A stretch of 64,000 nt of DNA, taken from contig JAFMGZ010000018.1 of NCBI GenBank assembly GCA_017854855.1, positions 1 through 64,000 of the forward strand. The letters are read 5' to 3'. Below the pieces are notes generated by a model. It was not told the DNA's origin. It did no database searches and saw only the letters and a program-made list of their open reading frames with translations. Source of the DNA: Sulfitobacter sp. (GTDB taxonomy: Bacteria; Pseudomonadota; Alphaproteobacteria; Rhodobacterales; Rhodobacteraceae). Below, piece after piece: positions 16,853 to 25,938 of this stretch (its first letter is position 1; every line of letters begins with the position of its first letter). A program made the translations under genes and the position numbers.

Positions 16853-18331
16853 ATGATCCATCTTCGCCAATTCCTCTTGGGTGTCAGCACCGCCGCTCTC
16901 ATGGCCGGTTCCGCACTCGCCAAGGACGATATCACCGTCGCCCTGCAGCTTGAGCCGCCGCATCTGGACCCGACTTCGGCCGCGGCCGGTGCCATCGATT
17001 CGGTGCTGTACTCGAACGTGTTCGAAGGTTTGACACGATTTATGAGCGATGGATCGGTCGTGCCGGGCCTGGCCGCCTCTTGGGACATCTCTGAGGACGG
17101 GCTGACCTATACCTTCAAACTGCGGGACGGCGTGACCTTTCATGACGGCACCACGATGGACGCCGAGGATGTGAAATTCAGCCTTGACCGTATCGCCGCC
17201 GAAGACAGTGCCAACGCGCAAAAGGCGCTCTATGCCGCTATTTCGCAGGTCAATGTAATCGACCCGATGACGGTTGAGATCAAACTGTCAGAGCCAAACG
17301 GCAATATGATCTTTAACCTGGCCTGGGGCGATGCCGTGATCGTGGCCCCCGAAAGCATCGAGAATATCAAACAGCAGCCTATCGGCACCGGTGCCTTCAA
17401 ATTTGACAGCTGGACACAGGGCGACAAGATCGAGCTGAGCCGCAATGACGCCTATTGGGGCACGGCCCCCGCGCTGGCCAAGGCGACGTTCAAGTTCATC
17501 TCTGACCCAACGGCGGCCTTTGCTTCTGTGATGGCCGAAGATGTGGACGTCTTTGCCGGTTTCCCCGCACCAGAGAACCTGCCGCAATTTGAGGCCGACC
17601 CCCGGTTTCAGGTTCTGGTCGGTTCAACCGAAGGTGAGACGATCCTGTCCACCAACAACAAACAGCCGCCGTTTGACAACGTGAAGGTCCGCGAAGCGAT
17701 GGCCCATGCGATTGATCGCCAGGCCATCATCGACGGCGCGATGTTCGGTCTGGGCACGCCCATCGGCACGCATTTTGCCCCCCATAACCCCGCCTATGTC
17801 GATCTGACCGCGCAATCCAACTATGACCCGGCCAAGGCCAAGGCGCTGCTGGCCGAAGCAGGCTTTGCAGACGGGTTCGAGACCACGTTGCACCTGCCGC
17901 CCCCATCCTATGCCCGTCGCGGCGGCGAAATTATCGCCGCACAGCTGGCTGAGGTCGGCATCAAAGCTGAGATCACGAATGTGGAATGGGCCCAGTGGCT
18001 GGAAACCGTGTTCCGGGGCAAGAACTTTGGCCTGACCATCGTCAGCCATACAGAGCCGATGGACATCGGGATCTACGCAAATCCCGAATATTACTTTCAG
18101 TATGACAACAAGGCCTTCCAGGATCTGATTGCCAAGCTGAACGTCACGGCCGACCCCGCGATGCGCAGCGAAATGCTGGCCCAAGCGCAAAAGATCATCG
18201 CCGATGACTATGTGAACGGTTACCTGTTCCAGCTGGCCGCAGCCACGGTTGCCAAAGCAGGTGTGCAGGGCCTTTGGGCGGATGCACCGACACAGGCCAC
18301 GGATCTGACCGGCGTCAGCTGGTCGGAATAA
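16853..18331 (+). CDS. Peptide/nickel-type ABC transporter solute-binding protein
   Basis: 492-aa periplasmic solute-binding protein of family 5 (DppA/OppA). A signal peptide is obvious: MIHLRQFLLGVSTAALMAGS then ALA-KDD. The family signature is VPGLAASWDISEDGLTYTFKLRDGVTFHDG. AGGGAGA stands seven bases before the ATG, and TATAAT at 16830-16835 may be the -10 box, leaving a very short leader. It most likely works with the permeases and double ATPase encoded at 20780-24137, although other genes intervene. The ligand may be a di- or oligopeptide or a related acylated amino acid. Confidence 0.9.
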   Translation: MIHLRQFLLGVSTAALMAGSALAKDDITVALQLEPPHLDPTSAAAGAIDSVLYSNVFEGLTRFMSDGSVVPGLAASWDISEDGLTYTFKLRDGVTFHDGTTMDAEDVKFSLDRIAAEDSANAQKALYAAISQVNVIDPMTVEIKLSEPNGNMIFNLAWGDAVIVAPESIENIKQQPIGTGAFKFDSWTQGDKIELSRNDAYWGTAPALAKATFKFISDPTAAFASVMAEDVDVFAGFPAPENLPQFEADPRFQVLVGSTEGETILSTNNKQPPFDNVKVREAMAHAIDRQAIIDGAMFGLGTPIGTHFAPHNPAYVDLTAQSNYDPAKAKALLAEAGFADGFETTLHLPPPSYARRGGEIIAAQLAEVGIKAEITNVEWAQWLETVFRGKNFGLTIVSHTEPMDIGIYANPEYYFQYDNKAFQDLIAKLNVTADPAMRSEMLAQAQKIIADDYVNGYLFQLAAATVAKAGVQGLWADAPTQATDLTGVSWSE

Positions 18332-18352
18332 ACCTAATCCACAAGAATACAA

Positions 18353-18379
18353 AAAGGCCCCTGCTTTGCGGGGGCCTTT
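18353..18379. terminator. Bidirectional rho-independent terminator
   Basis: AAAGGCCCC (18353-18361) pairs with GGGGCCTTT (18371-18379) around a nine-base loop; A-rich and T-rich flanks are present. It lies between the solute-binding protein gene and the convergent nitroreductase gene. Confidence 0.85.
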
Positions 18380-18406
18380 CGTTTATTTTCGCCTCATGTA
18401 CGCGGT

Positions 18407-19048
18407 TCAGTCGACCAGCGTCACGATCGTCTCCACCGGCTTGCGGACCTTCTTCATCGGTGCCAACCAATCGCCAGAGGCATCACGATACCCAAGTGGC
18501 AGCAAGACAACAGAGCGCAGGCCGCGTTCCTTCAACCCCAGGATTTCGTCAACTTTCGCCGGCGAAAAACCCTCCATCGGGGTGCTGTCAACTTCTTGTT
18601 CGGCGGCAGCGACCAATGCGATGCCCAGCGCGATATAGGCCTGGCGCGCGGTATGATTGTAATTCACCTCTGCATCGCGGGGCAGATAGCTTTTCTTGAG
18701 GTTCTCATAATAGGCGTTCAACATCGGAAGGTCGCCCCGCTCTTGCACGTTCAGCGATGTGACCGCGTCGATCCGCTCTGCCGTGTAATTGTCCCAGGCG
18801 GCGAAAACCAACAGATGGGAACCATCGGTGATCTGCGCCTGACCATTGGCGGCCTCGGCGATCTTGCTGCGCACCTCCGGATTGGTCACGACGATCAGTT
18901 CAAAAGGCTGCGTGCCACTTGAGGTTGGTGCCATGCGGATGGCTTCGATGATTGTATCGACCTTGTCTTGTGGAACGGGCTTGGAAGGGTCCATTTTCTT
19001 GGTGGCATAACGCCAGTTCAATTGGTCAATCAGGGTGCTGTCAGCCAT
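18407..19048 (-). CDS. Nitroreductase family protein (NfsB-like FMN oxidoreductase)
   Basis: 213-aa FMN-dependent NAD(P)H oxidoreductase of the nitroreductase fold. The N-terminal LNWRYATKKMDPSKPVP, the FMN-contact region MAPTSSGTQPFELIVV and the C-terminal glycine-containing LRSVVLLPLGYR are characteristic of NfsB/YdgI-type enzymes that reduce quinones and nitro compounds in the cytoplasm. AGGACC precedes the ATG. It is divergent from an HxlR-type regulator with N-terminal cysteines, so induction by electrophiles or quinones is plausible. Confidence 0.88.
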   Translation of the reverse strand: MADSTLIDQLNWRYATKKMDPSKPVPQDKVDTIIEAIRMAPTSSGTQPFELIVVTNPEVRSKIAEAANGQAQITDGSHLLVFAAWDNYTAERIDAVTSLNVQERGDLPMLNAYYENLKKSYLPRDAEVNYNHTARQAYIALGIALVAAAEQEVDSTPMEGFSPAKVDEILGLKERGLRSVVLLPLGYRDASGDWLAPMKKVRKPVETIVTLVD

Positions 19049-19081
19049 GGTTTTGGTCCTATTGTCGGCACCTTTCAGGTG

Positions 19082-19100
19082 CGGTATACATTTAATACCG
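19082..19100. promoter_or_regulatory. Palindrome between nitroreductase and HxlR regulator (probable operator)
   Basis: CGGTAT (19082-19087) and ATACCG (19095-19100) are exact inverted repeats around a seven-base AT-rich centre. The site is in the 125-bp space between the divergent genes. HxlR-family dimers bind such short palindromes, so it is the best operator candidate for the adjacent regulator. Confidence 0.6.
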
Positions 19101-19173
19101 GGGATATATGAGGAACTTTATTCAACCACAAGAAGGCACAGAAAGCTGCCCCGGTCACAAAAAGGGAACCACC

Positions 19174-19545
19174 ATGCTGGATACTGAAAAATGCCCCGAC
19201 TGCCAACGTATCAACGAAGTTCTGTCGCGTGTTGGCGACAGGTGGAGTGTTCTTGTCGTTATCTCATTGGCCCAATACGGGACGATGCGGTTTAATGCGC
19301 TCAAACGGAATTTGGGTATTTCCCAGCGGATGCTCAGCCTCACCTTGCGCGGGCTGGAGCGGGACGGCCTTGTAAACCGCACCTATCACCCCACGATCCC
19401 GCCCAAGGTGGAATATAACCTGACCCCGATGGGCGAATCCTTTCGCGATCCGGTGCGTGTATTGGGGTCCTGGGCGCTGGAAAATCTGGCGTCAATCGAC
19501 GCCGCCCGTGCCACATATGACGCGGAAGCCGAGAAAGCCGGCTGA
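19174..19545 (+). CDS. HxlR-family transcriptional regulator
   Basis: 123-aa winged-helix protein of the HxlR family. The core VGDRWSVLVVISLAQYGTMRFNALKRNLGISQRMLSLTLRGLERDGLVNR is typical. Cys7 and Cys10 (KCPDC) lie at the N-terminus, where family members such as YodB and QorR carry a redox- or quinone-sensing cysteine. The ATG at 19174 has AAGGGA seven bases upstream; the 22 codons above it are not conserved-looking. It is divergent from the nitroreductase gene and probably represses it through the palindrome at 19082-19100. Confidence 0.88.
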   Translation: MLDTEKCPDCQRINEVLSRVGDRWSVLVVISLAQYGTMRFNALKRNLGISQRMLSLTLRGLERDGLVNRTYHPTIPPKVEYNLTPMGESFRDPVRVLGSWALENLASIDAARATYDAEAEKAG

Positions 19546-19558
19546 GGGTCTGGTCCTG

Positions 19559-20665
19559 TCAGCGCTGCAATAACATCCTGATACCATCGCGCAGTTCATC
19601 ACGAACAGCACCGGGGCGCGGTGCGTCCTTCAGCGTTGTGAACCAATGTTCGGGCGGGTTCTTGCCCCGGCGGTTCCCATCAAAACGCAGGGCCCGCAGC
19701 ACGTCCTGCCCCGCCTGAGGCAGATCATCGGGGATCTTACGGTCATTCAGAACGCCCCAAACCTGCGTCCAAAGCCGCCCGACAGACCAGGGATTATAGC
19801 CACCCCCGCCCAGAACCAGCAGGCGTGGGGCCATGCCGATCAACCCGCGCAGCACGTCCAGTTGGGCGTTGTTGCTGAGCTTCATATGCGACAGCGGGTC
19901 TTCGTCCAGGCCGTCGGCACCACAGAGCAAAACAATCGCATCCGGTTCAAAGGCAGCCACCTTTGGCAAGATCAGCGTATCCCTGACAAAGGCCATTTCG
20001 CTGTCATTCAGCCCGCGCGGCACCGGCAGGTTGAATGCATTGCCGCCGCCATCGTTTTCTATCGGCCCACTGCGCGGCCACAAACGCGCCTCGTGAACCG
20101 AGATCATCAGACAGTCCGGATCCCCGCCAAAGCCCACTTCGACCCCGTCAGGGTGATGGGCATCAATATCAACATAGGCAATCCGGCGCACGCCGTGATG
20201 ACGCAGGCTAAGCATGGCCAGCACCGGATCATTGAGATAGCAAAAACCGTTGGCGCGGTCTGGCATGCCATGATGCGTACCGCCCGCCGGATTATAGATC
20301 ACACCCCCGTCGCGCAGCAGTTCGCCCGCCAGAATGGATCCGCCCGCCGCCGTGGCCGGACGGCTGAAAATCTCTGGAAAGACCGGGTTCGTGACACTGC
20401 CGATGTCATGCAGGCGGTGGTCCTCGGCGGTGGCACTTTGTGCCGCCTCTATCCGTTGCAGGGCGGCGATGTAGGCGGCTGTGTGCCAATGGACCAAGGC
20501 GGCCGGTTTGGCGCGGGGCGAGGTGATGAACTGGTCCTGCGGCAACCAGCCCAGCGCGCGGCTCAGGTCAATCACCGTGGATACCCGAGGCACCCGAAGC
20601 GGATGCCACTTGCCATAGGTGGAATGGCGGAAAATCTCGTGACCGATGAACATGGGGCGTTGCAT
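19559..20665 (-). CDS. Histone-deacetylase-like amidohydrolase (AcuC family)
   Basis: Zinc-dependent deacetylase of the arginase/deacetylase fold, similar to AcuC and acetylpolyamine amidohydrolases. Visible are the active-site histidine pair in NPAGGTHHG, metal ligands in YVDIDAHHPDG and in LLCGADGLDEDPL, and the catalytic tyrosine in LGGGGYNPWS. I start at ATG 20665, where the family sequence (RPMFIGHEIFRHSTYGKWHPL) begins; a GTG at 20743 would add 26 residues without homology or ribosome site. It is divergent from the peptide permease genes. Substrate could be an acetyl-lysine in protein or a small N-acetyl amine. Confidence 0.87.
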   Translation of the reverse strand: MQRPMFIGHEIFRHSTYGKWHPLRVPRVSTVIDLSRALGWLPQDQFITSPRAKPAALVHWHTAAYIAALQRIEAAQSATAEDHRLHDIGSVTNPVFPEIFSRPATAAGGSILAGELLRDGGVIYNPAGGTHHGMPDRANGFCYLNDPVLAMLSLRHHGVRRIAYVDIDAHHPDGVEVGFGGDPDCLMISVHEARLWPRSGPIENDGGGNAFNLPVPRGLNDSEMAFVRDTLILPKVAAFEPDAIVLLCGADGLDEDPLSHMKLSNNAQLDVLRGLIGMAPRLLVLGGGGYNPWSVGRLWTQVWGVLNDRKIPDDLPQAGQDVLRALRFDGNRRGKNPPEHWFTTLKDAPRPGAVRDELRDGIRMLLQR

Positions 20666-20779
20666 CTGCCCAAGATAGGGCCCGCCTGACCCATTGCCAA
20701 CGTAGCGCGTGTTGGCACCAGTGTTGAAACGATCAAACGGCACTGGACGAGGCTTGGCCAGCAGCCTAACGTCCGATCA

Positions 20780-21727
20780 ATGCTGCGCTATACACTCAAA
20801 CGCTTTCTGTCGCTGGTCCTCAGCCTTGCCGTTGCGTCGATCGTGATTTTCATCGTGATCGAAATCGCTCCGGGTGATCCTGCGTCCTTTATGCTGGGGA
20901 TGAATGCACAGCCCGAAACACTGGCCGCCCTGCGCAGTGAACTGGGCCTCGATGTGCCCAAGGTTCAGCGCTATCTGGCCTGGGTCAGCGGCATGTTGAC
21001 GGGTGATTTCGGCACCTCCTATACCTACCGCACGCCGGTAATCGACATGATCTCTGACCGGCTCTGGGTGTCCTTGCCCCTGGCGCTTTATGCGCTGGTG
21101 CTCAGCACGCTGGTTGCCTTTCCTGCCGGTATTTTCGCCGCCAGCCGTCGGGGGCGCGCGGGCGACATCGGCGTCATGGGGGCCACGCAGCTGGGCGTCG
21201 CGGTGCCGAACTTCTGGTTCGCAATGATGCTGGTCCTGATCTTTGCCATCAACCTGCGCTGGTTCGCTGCGGGCGGTTTCGTAGGCTGGGACAAGGGGTT
21301 TTTCGCAGGGCTGCATGCGCTGACCCTGCCGGCCATTGCGCTGGCCCTGCCACAGGCCGCAATCCTGGCGCGCGTGATGCGATCATCGTTGCTGGATGTG
21401 CTGGGCGAAGATTTCATGCGCACGGCAAGGGCCAAGGGCCTGACGGAACGGCAGGCGTTGTGGCGGCATGGGCTGCGCAATGCGCTGATCCCCGTGCTGA
21501 CGATCATCGGCTTGCAGTTTTCCTTTTTGCTGGCAGGCTCAATCATCATTGAACAGGTGTTCTATCTGCCCGGCCTTGGGCGGCTGGTGTTTCAATCCAT
21601 TTCCGCCCGCGACCTGATTGTCGTGGAATCGGTCGTGATGCTGTTGGTCTTTTCCGTGATCCTGGTGAATTTTCTGGTTGATCTGGCCTATGCCGCCGTT
21701 GACCCCCGTCTGAGGTCCCGGTCATGA
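20780..21727 (+). CDS. Dipeptide-type ABC transporter permease 1 (DppB-like)
   Basis: 315-aa inner-membrane permease with six helices. The N-terminal LRYTLKRFLSLVLSLAVASIVIF and the EAA-type cytoplasmic loop DFMRTARAKGLTERQALWRHGLRNALIPV, which docks with the ATPase, mark it as DppB/OppB-like. It begins the run permease-permease-double ATPase-P1 peptidase-hydrolase, with 4-bp overlaps. The solute-binding protein at 16853 is the likely partner. Confidence 0.9.
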   Translation: MLRYTLKRFLSLVLSLAVASIVIFIVIEIAPGDPASFMLGMNAQPETLAALRSELGLDVPKVQRYLAWVSGMLTGDFGTSYTYRTPVIDMISDRLWVSLPLALYALVLSTLVAFPAGIFAASRRGRAGDIGVMGATQLGVAVPNFWFAMMLVLIFAINLRWFAAGGFVGWDKGFFAGLHALTLPAIALALPQAAILARVMRSSLLDVLGEDFMRTARAKGLTERQALWRHGLRNALIPVLTIIGLQFSFLLAGSIIIEQVFYLPGLGRLVFQSISARDLIVVESVVMLLVFSVILVNFLVDLAYAAVDPRLRSRS

Positions 21728-22539
21728 AGCGTAACCTGATCCTTGGCGGTCTGCTGTCGGGCCTGTTTCTGTTTGCCGCGCTGATCAGCTTTGTCTGGAC
21801 GCCCTATGACCATGCGGCCCTCGACATCCCGAACAAGCTGCAAGCGCCCTATGCTGCCCATCTTTTAGGCACAGACCATTTTGGCCGTGATTTGCTGAGC
21901 ATGATCATGGTGGGCGCGCGCACCTCTATTGCCGTGGCCTTTGTCGCGGTTGGAATTGGCATGGGTCTGGGCGTGCCGCTGGGCCTTTGGGCCGCCGCGC
22001 GCCAGGGCACGCTGGTGGACGAACTGATCATGCGCGGCAATGATCTGGTCTTTGCCTTTCCCAGCCTTGTCATCGCGATCCTGATCACTGCCATCTTTGG
22101 GGCGGGCGCTGTGAATGCCATCATCGCCATCGGCATCTTTAACATTCCCGTCTTTGCCCGCATCACGCGCGGGGCGGCGCTGTCGCTGTGGCAGCGCGAA
22201 TTCATCATGGCCGCCCGTGTGGCCGGCAAGAACGCAACCCGGATTTCCATTGAACATATCCTGCCCAATGTCACCAATCTGCTGATCGTTCAGGGCACCA
22301 TCCAGTTCTCTTTGGGCATCTTGGCCGAAGCAGGGCTGAGCTATGTCGGCCTTGGCGCACAGCCGCCCACGCCCAGCTGGGGACGGATGCTGGCAGATGC
22401 GCAGACCCTGGTCAGCATCGCACCGCATATGGCGCTGGTGCCGGGGTTTGCGATCATCCTGACGGTGCTGGGGCTGAACCTGATGGGCGACGGGCTGCGT
22501 GACTATCTGGATCCACGGCTGCGGGTGGCGCGGTCATGA
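21724..22539 (+). CDS. Dipeptide-type ABC transporter permease 2 (DppC-like)
   Basis: 271-aa inner-membrane permease. LGTDHFGRDLLSMIMVGARTSIAVAF and the EAA loop EFIMAARVAGKNATRISIEHILPN are standard DppC/OppC features. The start overlaps the stop of the DppB-like gene by 4 bp, and the stop overlaps the ATPase start by 4 bp, indicating translational coupling. Confidence 0.92.
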   Translation: MKRNLILGGLLSGLFLFAALISFVWTPYDHAALDIPNKLQAPYAAHLLGTDHFGRDLLSMIMVGARTSIAVAFVAVGIGMGLGVPLGLWAAARQGTLVDELIMRGNDLVFAFPSLVIAILITAIFGAGAVNAIIAIGIFNIPVFARITRGAALSLWQREFIMAARVAGKNATRISIEHILPNVTNLLIVQGTIQFSLGILAEAGLSYVGLGAQPPTPSWGRMLADAQTLVSIAPHMALVPGFAIILTVLGLNLMGDGLRDYLDPRLRVARS

Positions 22540-24137
22540 GCCTTCTGGATATTCGCAACCTGACCCTGTCGATCTATGGCACGGGCATCCTGCATGACGT
22601 GACCCTGTCAATCGCCCCGGGCGAGATTGTCGCCGTCACCGGCGAAAGCGGGTCGGGCAAATCCATGACCGCACTGGCCACGATGCAACTGCTGCCCAAG
22701 GGTGCGCAGACCACTGGCCAGATCATGCTGGGCGATCAGGATATCACCCAATTGCCTGAACAGACCCTGTGCGACATGCGGGGCAATGACATGGGGATGG
22801 TCTTTCAGGAACCAATGACCGCGCTGAACCCCGTGCAGACCATCGGCGCGCAGGTCGCAGAGACGATCCGCATTCATGACCGCAGCATCCCCCGCGATGA
22901 GGCAGAGGCGCAGGCGGCTGAAACGCTCACTCGCGTGGGCCTGCCCCAGGACCGCTTTCCCCTGTCGCGCTATCCGCATGAGTTAAGCGGCGGGCAGCGC
23001 CAGCGCGTTGTCATCGCCATGGCCATCGCCCTGCGCCCCCGCCTGCTGATCGCGGATGAGCCGACGACCGCGCTGGATGTGACCACACAAGCCCAGATCC
23101 TTGATCTGCTCAAAAGGCTGGCCAAGGAAGATGGCATGGGGCTGCTGATGATCACCCATGATCTGGCCGTGGTCGCCGATATGGCAGATCGAATTGTGGT
23201 GATGCGGATGGGCAGGATTGTCGAACAGGGCGAAACCCAGGCGCTGCTGCACAACATGCAGCATCCCTATACAAAAATGCTGTTTGCCGCATCGTCCCAC
23301 AAGGTAGATCTGCCCCCGGCACCCGCGCCGAAACCTTTGCTGGAGGTTTCAGGGGTCACCCGTGACTACCGGCTGCCGCGCAAGACGCTGATGGGCAAGC
23401 CGGGACATTTTCGCGCGGTGGATGATGTGTCATTCACCATCCAGCGGGGCGAACGGCTGGGTCTGGTGGGCGAAAGCGGCTGTGGAAAATCGACCCTGAC
23501 ACGGGCACTTTTGGGTCTGGAACAGGTCCAGAGCGGCAGCATCACGCTTGACGGTGAACCTGTCTTTACGGGCAACCGCCCCAATCTGGCAGTCCGGCGC
23601 AAGATGCAGGTGGTGTTCCAGGACCCCTTTGGCAGCTTCAATCCCCGCCACCGCGTTGACAGGCTGATCACCGAACCCTTTCATTTGCTGTCCGCACCCC
23701 CGACCGGGGCCGACCGCAGCCGCGCCATCGGCGAGGCACTAACAGCCGTCGGCCTGACCCCTGCGGATGCGACCAAATACATTCACGAATTCTCGGGCGG
23801 TCAACGCCAGCGCATTGCCATCGCGCGGGCCCTGATCATCCGCCCTGACCTGATCCTGTTTGACGAAGCAGTCAGCGCTTTGGACGTCTCGGTGCGCGCG
23901 CAGATCCTTGATCTGCTGGCCGATCTTTGCGCCGCCTATAACCTGACCTATCTGTTCATCTCGCATGACCTGTCCGTGGTGCGCACGGTGACAGACCGGG
24001 TGCTGGTGATGCAATCGGGCCAGATTGTTGAGGAAGGGGCGACGGCTGATGTCTTTGAGAACCCGCAACACAGCTATACCAAGACCTTGATCGCGGCGGC
24101 ACCCGTCCTGCCGGACATCACGCAATCCGTAACCTGA
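22536..24137 (+). CDS. Fused double ATP-binding subunit of peptide ABC transporter (DppD-DppF fusion)
   Basis: 533 aa with two complete ABC ATPase domains. Domain 1 (about 1-255) has Walker A GESGSGKS at 36-43, signature LSGGQRQRV and Walker [13 protein letters not shown]. Domain 2 (about 270-520) has Walker A GESGCGKS, signature FSGGQRQRI and Walker [13 protein letters not shown]. In many bacteria these are separate DppD and DppF proteins; here one chain supplies both nucleotide sites to the two permeases encoded just upstream. Confidence 0.93.
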   Translation: MSLLDIRNLTLSIYGTGILHDVTLSIAPGEIVAVTGESGSGKSMTALATMQLLPKGAQTTGQIMLGDQDITQLPEQTLCDMRGNDMGMVFQEPMTALNPVQTIGAQVAETIRIHDRSIPRDEAEAQAAETLTRVGLPQDRFPLSRYPHELSGGQRQRVVIAMAIALRPRLLIADEPTTALDVTTQAQILDLLKRLAKEDGMGLLMITHDLAVVADMADRIVVMRMGRIVEQGETQALLHNMQHPYTKMLFAASSHKVDLPPAPAPKPLLEVSGVTRDYRLPRKTLMGKPGHFRAVDDVSFTIQRGERLGLVGESGCGKSTLTRALLGLEQVQSGSITLDGEPVFTGNRPNLAVRRKMQVVFQDPFGSFNPRHRVDRLITEPFHLLSAPPTGADRSRAIGEALTAVGLTPADATKYIHEFSGGQRQRIAIARALIIRPDLILFDEAVSALDVSVRAQILDLLADLCAAYNLTYLFISHDLSVVRTVTDRVLVMQSGQIVEEGATADVFENPQHSYTKTLIAAAPVLPDITQSVT

Positions 24138-24146
24138 GGGCGCATC

Positions 24147-25136
24147 ATGCACGCCGGACCAAAGAACCTTATCACCGATGTTGCGGGCCTGAAGGTCGGC
24201 AATGCGCAAGATGAAGTGTTGAAATCAGGCTCTACGGTGGTGCTGGGCGACACGCCCTTTACCGCCTCGGTGCATGTCATGGGGGGTGCGCCGGGAACGC
24301 GGGAAACGGATCTGCTCGCCCCGGACAAATCCGTGGCTGCGGTGGATGCGCTGGTGCTGTCGGGCGGGTCTGCTTATGGGCTGGACGCCTGTTCTGGCGT
24401 GGTGGACGGGCTGCGGGCCATGGGGCGCGGGTTCAAGGTGGGCCGGGCCACGATCCCGCTGGTGCCAGGTGCGATTCTGTTTGATCTGCTGAACGGTGGC
24501 GACAAGGATTGGACCGACAATCCCTATCGCGACCTCGGAAGCCGCGCCTTGCACGACGCCTCTGATCATTTCGACCTAGGCAGTATCGGGGCGGGCACCG
24601 GCGCTTTGACCGCGATGGTAAAGGGCGGACTGGGATCAGCATCGCTGGTGCTGGATGATGGTACCACGGTGGGGGCGCTGGTGGCGTCTAATCCCGTCGG
24701 TGCCGTGACCACGCCCGGTGACAGGCATTTCTATGCCGCCCCCTTTGAGATCAACGGTGAATTTGGCGGTCTGGGCAGCGATCCCGCCTCTGGTCTTGGG
24801 CTGAATTTGGAAAGCCGCAAGATCGCCGCCATGTCCATGCGCGAAAACACCACCATCGCCATTATCGCCACAGATGCGACCCTAACCAAGGCCGAATGCC
24901 AGCGTGTCGCCGTTGCCGCCCATGACGGAATTGGGCGGGCCACTGTGCCTGCGCATATGCCCCAGGACGGAGATCTGGTCTTTGCCCTGTCCACCGATGC
25001 AGGGCCTGCGGGCAATGTCGGGCTGATCGGTCATGCCGCCGCCCTCTGTCTGGCCCGCGCCATTGCCCGCGCCGCATTTGAGGCGACCCCGGCCCCCGGT
25101 GATCTGCTGCCTTGTTGGAGAACGCTCAATGCCTGA
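24147..25136 (+). CDS. P1-family (DmpA-type) peptidase
   Basis: 329-aa self-processing N-terminal-nucleophile hydrolase of the DmpA/BapA family. Family features are ITDVAGLKVGNAQ at the start, the LVLSGGSAYGLDA loop, the LLNGGDKDWTD segment and RENTTIAIIATDATLTKAECQRVA, in which a Thr in the NTT stretch would be the nucleophile exposed by autocleavage. Such enzymes remove N-terminal D-, L- or beta-amino acids from small peptides. Being encoded directly after a peptide transporter, it probably processes imported peptides in the cytoplasm; no signal peptide is seen. The last codons overlap the next gene. Confidence 0.87.
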   Translation: MHAGPKNLITDVAGLKVGNAQDEVLKSGSTVVLGDTPFTASVHVMGGAPGTRETDLLAPDKSVAAVDALVLSGGSAYGLDACSGVVDGLRAMGRGFKVGRATIPLVPGAILFDLLNGGDKDWTDNPYRDLGSRALHDASDHFDLGSIGAGTGALTAMVKGGLGSASLVLDDGTTVGALVASNPVGAVTTPGDRHFYAAPFEINGEFGGLGSDPASGLGLNLESRKIAAMSMRENTTIAIIATDATLTKAECQRVAVAAHDGIGRATVPAHMPQDGDLVFALSTDAGPAGNVGLIGHAAALCLARAIARAAFEATPAPGDLLPCWRTLNA

Positions 25137-25932
25137 ACTGGCTCTTGATGACATCACCCTGCATTATGAAATCGACGGCAGCGGTCCGCCCTTGCTGCTG
25201 TTGTCAGGCATGATGAGCGACAGTGCCGCCATGTCCCCGCTGGTGCCCTTGCTGTCAGACCGGTTTACCGTGGTGCGCCCGGACAACCGGACCACAGGGC
25301 GCACGACACCTTGGGACGCCCCTGCTGGCTGTGACCTGATGGCCAAGGACGCCATGGCGCTGATGGAGCACCTGGGCTTTGCCCGCTATCATGTGGCGGG
25401 CCATTCATTGGGCGGATTGCTGACGATGGAGATCGCCCAAGCCGCACCGGAGCGGGTGGCAACAGGCTCCGTCCTGGCCTCTGGCCGGGTACGCTCGCCG
25501 CGCACAGCGTCGTTGTTTGACACACTTTTGGCCATCCGCCGCGCGCCCATGGGCGAAGAAATGTGGCTGCGCGCCCTCTATCCCTGGCTTTTTGGCAATG
25601 CCTTCTTTGAGGACAAGAACAACACCGAAACGGCGCTGCAGGCGGCCTTGGCCTATCCATATGCCCAAACCGCCGAGGCCATGACCCTGCAGGTCAAAGC
25701 CTTTCAAAGCTTCCGCCCCAAGGCGAAACCGGCCGAAATCACCTGTCCCATGTTGCTGATCTATGCGGGCCAAGACCTGATGATCCCGGCGGATGTGGCA
25801 CGCGCAAGCTTTGACAGTTTCCCCAATGGCACCCATGTGATCATTGATCACGCAGGGCATTCCATTGCCTGGGATGCGCCACAGGAAGTCGCCAGTCACA
25901 TGGGCGACTTCCTGCAGAAAAACCCCATTTAG
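25129..25932 (+). CDS. Alpha/beta hydrolase
   Basis: 267-aa serine hydrolase. Oxyanion region LLLLSGMMSDSAAM, nucleophile elbow in VAGHSLGGL, acid in IYAGQDLMIP and histidine in DHAGHSIAWD form the expected triad. The closest general resemblance is to 3-oxoadipate enol-lactonase-like esterases, but the substrate is unknown. ATG 25129 follows TTGGAGA and overlaps the end of the P1 peptidase gene by 8 bp. A longer frame to 25033 lies inside that gene. It ends 6 bp from the convergent GST-like gene. Confidence 0.87.
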   Translation: MPELALDDITLHYEIDGSGPPLLLLSGMMSDSAAMSPLVPLLSDRFTVVRPDNRTTGRTTPWDAPAGCDLMAKDAMALMEHLGFARYHVAGHSLGGLLTMEIAQAAPERVATGSVLASGRVRSPRTASLFDTLLAIRRAPMGEEMWLRALYPWLFGNAFFEDKNNTETALQAALAYPYAQTAEAMTLQVKAFQSFRPKAKPAEITCPMLLIYAGQDLMIPADVARASFDSFPNGTHVIIDHAGHSIAWDAPQEVASHMGDFLQKNPI

Positions 25933-25938
25933 GCTCTG

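Noticed and set aside
19646-20689. 347-codon open frame on the plus strand
   Set aside because: Antisense to the AcuC-like deacetylase gene.
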